From contig NZ_LQBN01000001.1 of the NCBI RefSeq assembly GCF_001507535.1, forward strand, positions 248,001-312,000: a stretch of 64,000 nt of DNA, written 5' to 3'. The translations under genes were made by a program, and so were the position numbers. The DNA comes from Thiomicrospira sp. WB1. GTDB lineage: Bacteria; Pseudomonadota; Gammaproteobacteria; Thiomicrospirales; Thiomicrospiraceae. Shown piece by piece: positions 62,273-64,000 of the stretch. Under the pieces are notes generated by a model. The model was given only the letters and a program-made list of their open reading frames with translations, did not search any database and had not been told where the DNA came from. How positions within the stretch are numbered: position 1 is the stretch's first letter; each line of letters opens with the position of its first letter.

Positions 62273-63172
62273 ATGTGTGGGATCGTCGGGTTATACCTGA
62301 AAAACAAAGCGCTGGAAGGGCAACTGGGTCAGTTGTTCGAGCCCATGCTGGTGTCGATGACCGGACGTGGGCCGGACAGTGCCGGGTTTGCCATTTATGG
62401 TGACGAAGTGCCAGAAGGCATGATCAAAGTGACCTTGCAACATGCCAATGAGCACTATCCCTGGCATGACCTGGCCAACGAACTGGAACAGGCTCTGGAA
62501 ACCGATGTGTCGGTACTGCACAACGCCAATGCCGCGGTGCTCAAGCTTGAAGCGCAGGAAGACGCGGTCAGAGCGGTGATCACTGCATTTGACCCAACCG
62601 TTCGGGTGATGAGTGTGGGCCGTTCGATCGAAATCCTCAAGTCGGTGGGTCTGCCGCAGACCATTGCCGACAAATTCACTCTGTCCGGCATGAAAGGCTC
62701 ACACATCGTCGGGCACACACGCATGGCGACTGAAAGTGGGGTCAGTATGGAAGGCTCGCATCCTTTCTCGACCGGTTTGGATTTGTGCCTGGTGCATAAC
62801 GGCTCTTTGTCCAACCATAACCGACTGCGTGAGGCGCTGAAAAAAGAAGGCATCGTGTTTGAGACCGAGAATGACTCCGAAGTCGCCGCCGGTTACCTGA
62901 CCTGGCGCCTGCGAGCAGGCGACAGTCTGCAGCAAGCGCTGGAAAACGCATTGGATGCTTTGGATGGGTTCTTTACGTTTACCGTGGGCACCAAAGATGG
63001 GTTTGCGGTGGTCCGTGATCCCATTGCGTGTAAGCCAGCGGTGATGGCCGAAACCGACGATTATGTGGCGATGGCCTCTGAATACCATGCGTTGGCGTCT
63101 CTGCCCGGGATTGAGCATGCCCGGCTCTGGGAGCCGGATCCGGGCAAAGTGTATTTCTGGGGTCGGGATTAA
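62273..63172 (+). CDS. mgsA: N-methylglutamate synthase subunit A (class II glutamine amidotransferase type)
   Basis: A 299-residue protein with nucleophile Cys2 (MCGIVGLYLKNKALEGQ) and the Ntn-hydrolase features GRGPDSAGFAIYG, GHTRMATESGVSMEGSHPFS and LVHNGSLSNHNRLREAL. It corresponds to GlxB, the glutaminase-type part of a three-subunit glutamate synthase-like enzyme, and handles the methylamine moiety of gamma-glutamylmethylamide. AAGGAG precedes the ATG. Confidence 0.9.
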   Translation: MCGIVGLYLKNKALEGQLGQLFEPMLVSMTGRGPDSAGFAIYGDEVPEGMIKVTLQHANEHYPWHDLANELEQALETDVSVLHNANAAVLKLEAQEDAVRAVITAFDPTVRVMSVGRSIEILKSVGLPQTIADKFTLSGMKGSHIVGHTRMATESGVSMEGSHPFSTGLDLCLVHNGSLSNHNRLREALKKEGIVFETENDSEVAAGYLTWRLRAGDSLQQALENALDALDGFFTFTVGTKDGFAVVRDPIACKPAVMAETDDYVAMASEYHALASLPGIEHARLWEPDPGKVYFWGRD

Positions 63173-63206
63173 CCGTTTAGACAGGCGATGAGTAAGAGAG
63201 GTTGCC

Positions 63207-63878
63207 ATGAAATTTGATTTGAAAAAAGACAGTGTCCGAGCGGTCAACCAGGCGTTGCACGACTTGGCGCAGCCCGCCGATGTCAGCGTGGATCACATCA
63301 GTGGGGACCACAATCTGGCGGTGGGCCTGAACCGGCCGCACAAAGTGACGCTGAATGGTCACGCCGGGTATTACTGTGCGGGCATGAACCAGCAGGCCGA
63401 GGTCACCGTCCACGGCAATGTGGGCCAGGGGGTCGCGGAAAATATGATGTCGGGCAAGGTGCATGTGTTTGGCAATGCCAGTCAGTCGGCGGGTGCCACC
63501 GCACATGGCGGCCTGCTCGTGATTGAGGGCGACGCCGCGGCACGCTGCGGGATCTCCATGAAAGGCGTCGATATTGTGGTCAAAGGCTCGGTGGGCCATA
63601 TGAGTGCATTCATGGGGCAGGCCGGGGCGCTGGTCGTGTGCGGCGATGCTGGCGATGCGCTGGGCGATTCGCTGTATGAAGCTCATATTTATGTCAAAGG
63701 TTCGGTGGCCTCGCTCGGCGCGGATTGCGTTGAAAAATCGATGCGTGCCGAACACCTGGAAGAATTGACTCGCCTGTTGGAAGCGGCAGGCAGTGATGAG
63801 GATCCCGCCGATTTCAAACGCTATGGTTCGGCGCGTGAGCTCTATAACTTCAAGGTTGATAACGTCGGCGCTTACTGA
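63207..63878 (+). CDS. mgsB: N-methylglutamate synthase subunit B (GXGXG, GlxC type)
   Basis: A 223-residue right-handed beta-helix protein like the C-terminal domain of glutamate synthase large subunit: NGHAGYYCAGMNQQAEVTVH, GNVGQGVAENMMSGKVHVFG and GDAGDALGDSLYEAHIYVKG show the repeating G-x-x-G-x-x-x-G coils. It is a structural domain needed by MgsC. Intact. Confidence 0.92.
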   Translation: MKFDLKKDSVRAVNQALHDLAQPADVSVDHISGDHNLAVGLNRPHKVTLNGHAGYYCAGMNQQAEVTVHGNVGQGVAENMMSGKVHVFGNASQSAGATAHGGLLVIEGDAAARCGISMKGVDIVVKGSVGHMSAFMGQAGALVVCGDAGDALGDSLYEAHIYVKGSVASLGADCVEKSMRAEHLEELTRLLEAAGSDEDPADFKRYGSARELYNFKVDNVGAY

Positions 63879-63906
63879 GCGCGAACCCGAATTTAAGGAG
63901 TCTATT

Positions 63907-64000
63907 ATGACCATGAAAAATCCAGGCATGATTGAATCGGCCACGTTTAACCGGGATGTGATCCACGAGATTCAAAGAGCCGCCGACACCGGCATTTACG
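63907..64000 (+). CDS. mgsC: N-methylglutamate synthase subunit C (FMN/Fe-S, GlxD type), partial
   Basis: Only 31 codons are in the window, starting MTMKNPGMIESATFNRDVIH and continuing EIQRAADTGIY at the right edge. AAGGAG precedes the ATG. Position after mgsB and the N-terminus (FNRDVIHEIQRAADTG) fit the glutamate synthase-domain subunit that reduces the imine with FMN and iron-sulfur clusters. The rest lies outside. Confidence 0.8.
   Translation, partial: MTMKNPGMIESATFNRDVIHEIQRAADTGIY

Noticed and set aside
1-64000. CRISPR arrays, tRNA and rRNA genes
   Set aside because: No spaced direct repeats or cloverleaf/rRNA signatures were noticed on either strand.

Overview
The window looks like the chromosome of a marine or saline gammaproteobacterium with methylotrophic capacity. 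The best support is the right-hand end, a complete-looking N-methylglutamate pathway for methylamine oxidation (purU, mgdABCD, gmaS, mgsAB and the start of mgsC). A Methylophaga- or Thiotrichales-like host is my guess; the sequence does not settle it.

Layout. (1) 1-14.6 kb is accessory and partly decayed: hipBA toxin-antitoxin genes (hipA runs off the left edge), a phage-like HNH-type protein, a ruined IS256-family insertion, a Fic protein followed by a PPP-type phosphoesterase, a MobF-type relaxase whose helicase half has lost its ATPase motifs, then a gene graveyard (phosphoesterase tail, frameshifted nucleotidyltransferase-like gene, dinJ/yafQ-like module with several lesions), a DUF6447/SapC pair and a DDE integrase-like transposase. 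(2) 15-21 kb is surface protein biology: a 1076-residue cysteine-free RTX/S-layer-like protein with a textbook CRP operator at its promoter, an outer-membrane barrel protein and a FecR-domain protein. (3) 21-41.6 kb is a polysaccharide locus: ABC exporter (Wzm/Wzt), glycosyltransferases, a PIG-L deacetylase, an acetyltransferase-like protein, a three-domain glycosyltransferase, a secreted glycosidase-like protein, a CHASE2 adenylate cyclase divergent from a CRP-type regulator, the dTDP-rhamnose operon rfbBACD, a small RTX/DUF4214 protein cut by a stop codon and the initiating sugar-phosphate transferase. (4) 41.8-52.7 kb holds hsp20 and then a blue-light module: a short LOV photoreceptor, a cobalamin-independent LitR-like MerR regulator, and divergent operons carrying photolyase, cyclopropane/furan-type fatty-acid modification genes, a short-chain dehydrogenase, a SnoaL-like protein and an MFS transporter. 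A MerR-style promoter with a dyad in its spacer sits between the divergent operons. (5) 52.8-54.7 kb has a phosphate-type porin and a periplasmic DsrE-like gene with an in-frame TGA. (6) 55.1-64 kb is the methylamine operon.

How they fit together. The cyclase/CRP pair, with a CRP-like recognition helix (RETVSR), is a plausible controller of the RTX surface protein. The LOV/LitR pair is a plausible controller of repair and lipid protection in light. In the methylamine operon GmaS makes gamma-glutamylmethylamide, MgsABC converts it to N-methylglutamate, MgdABCD oxidises that to glutamate plus a folate-bound C1 unit, and PurU can release the C1 unit as formate.
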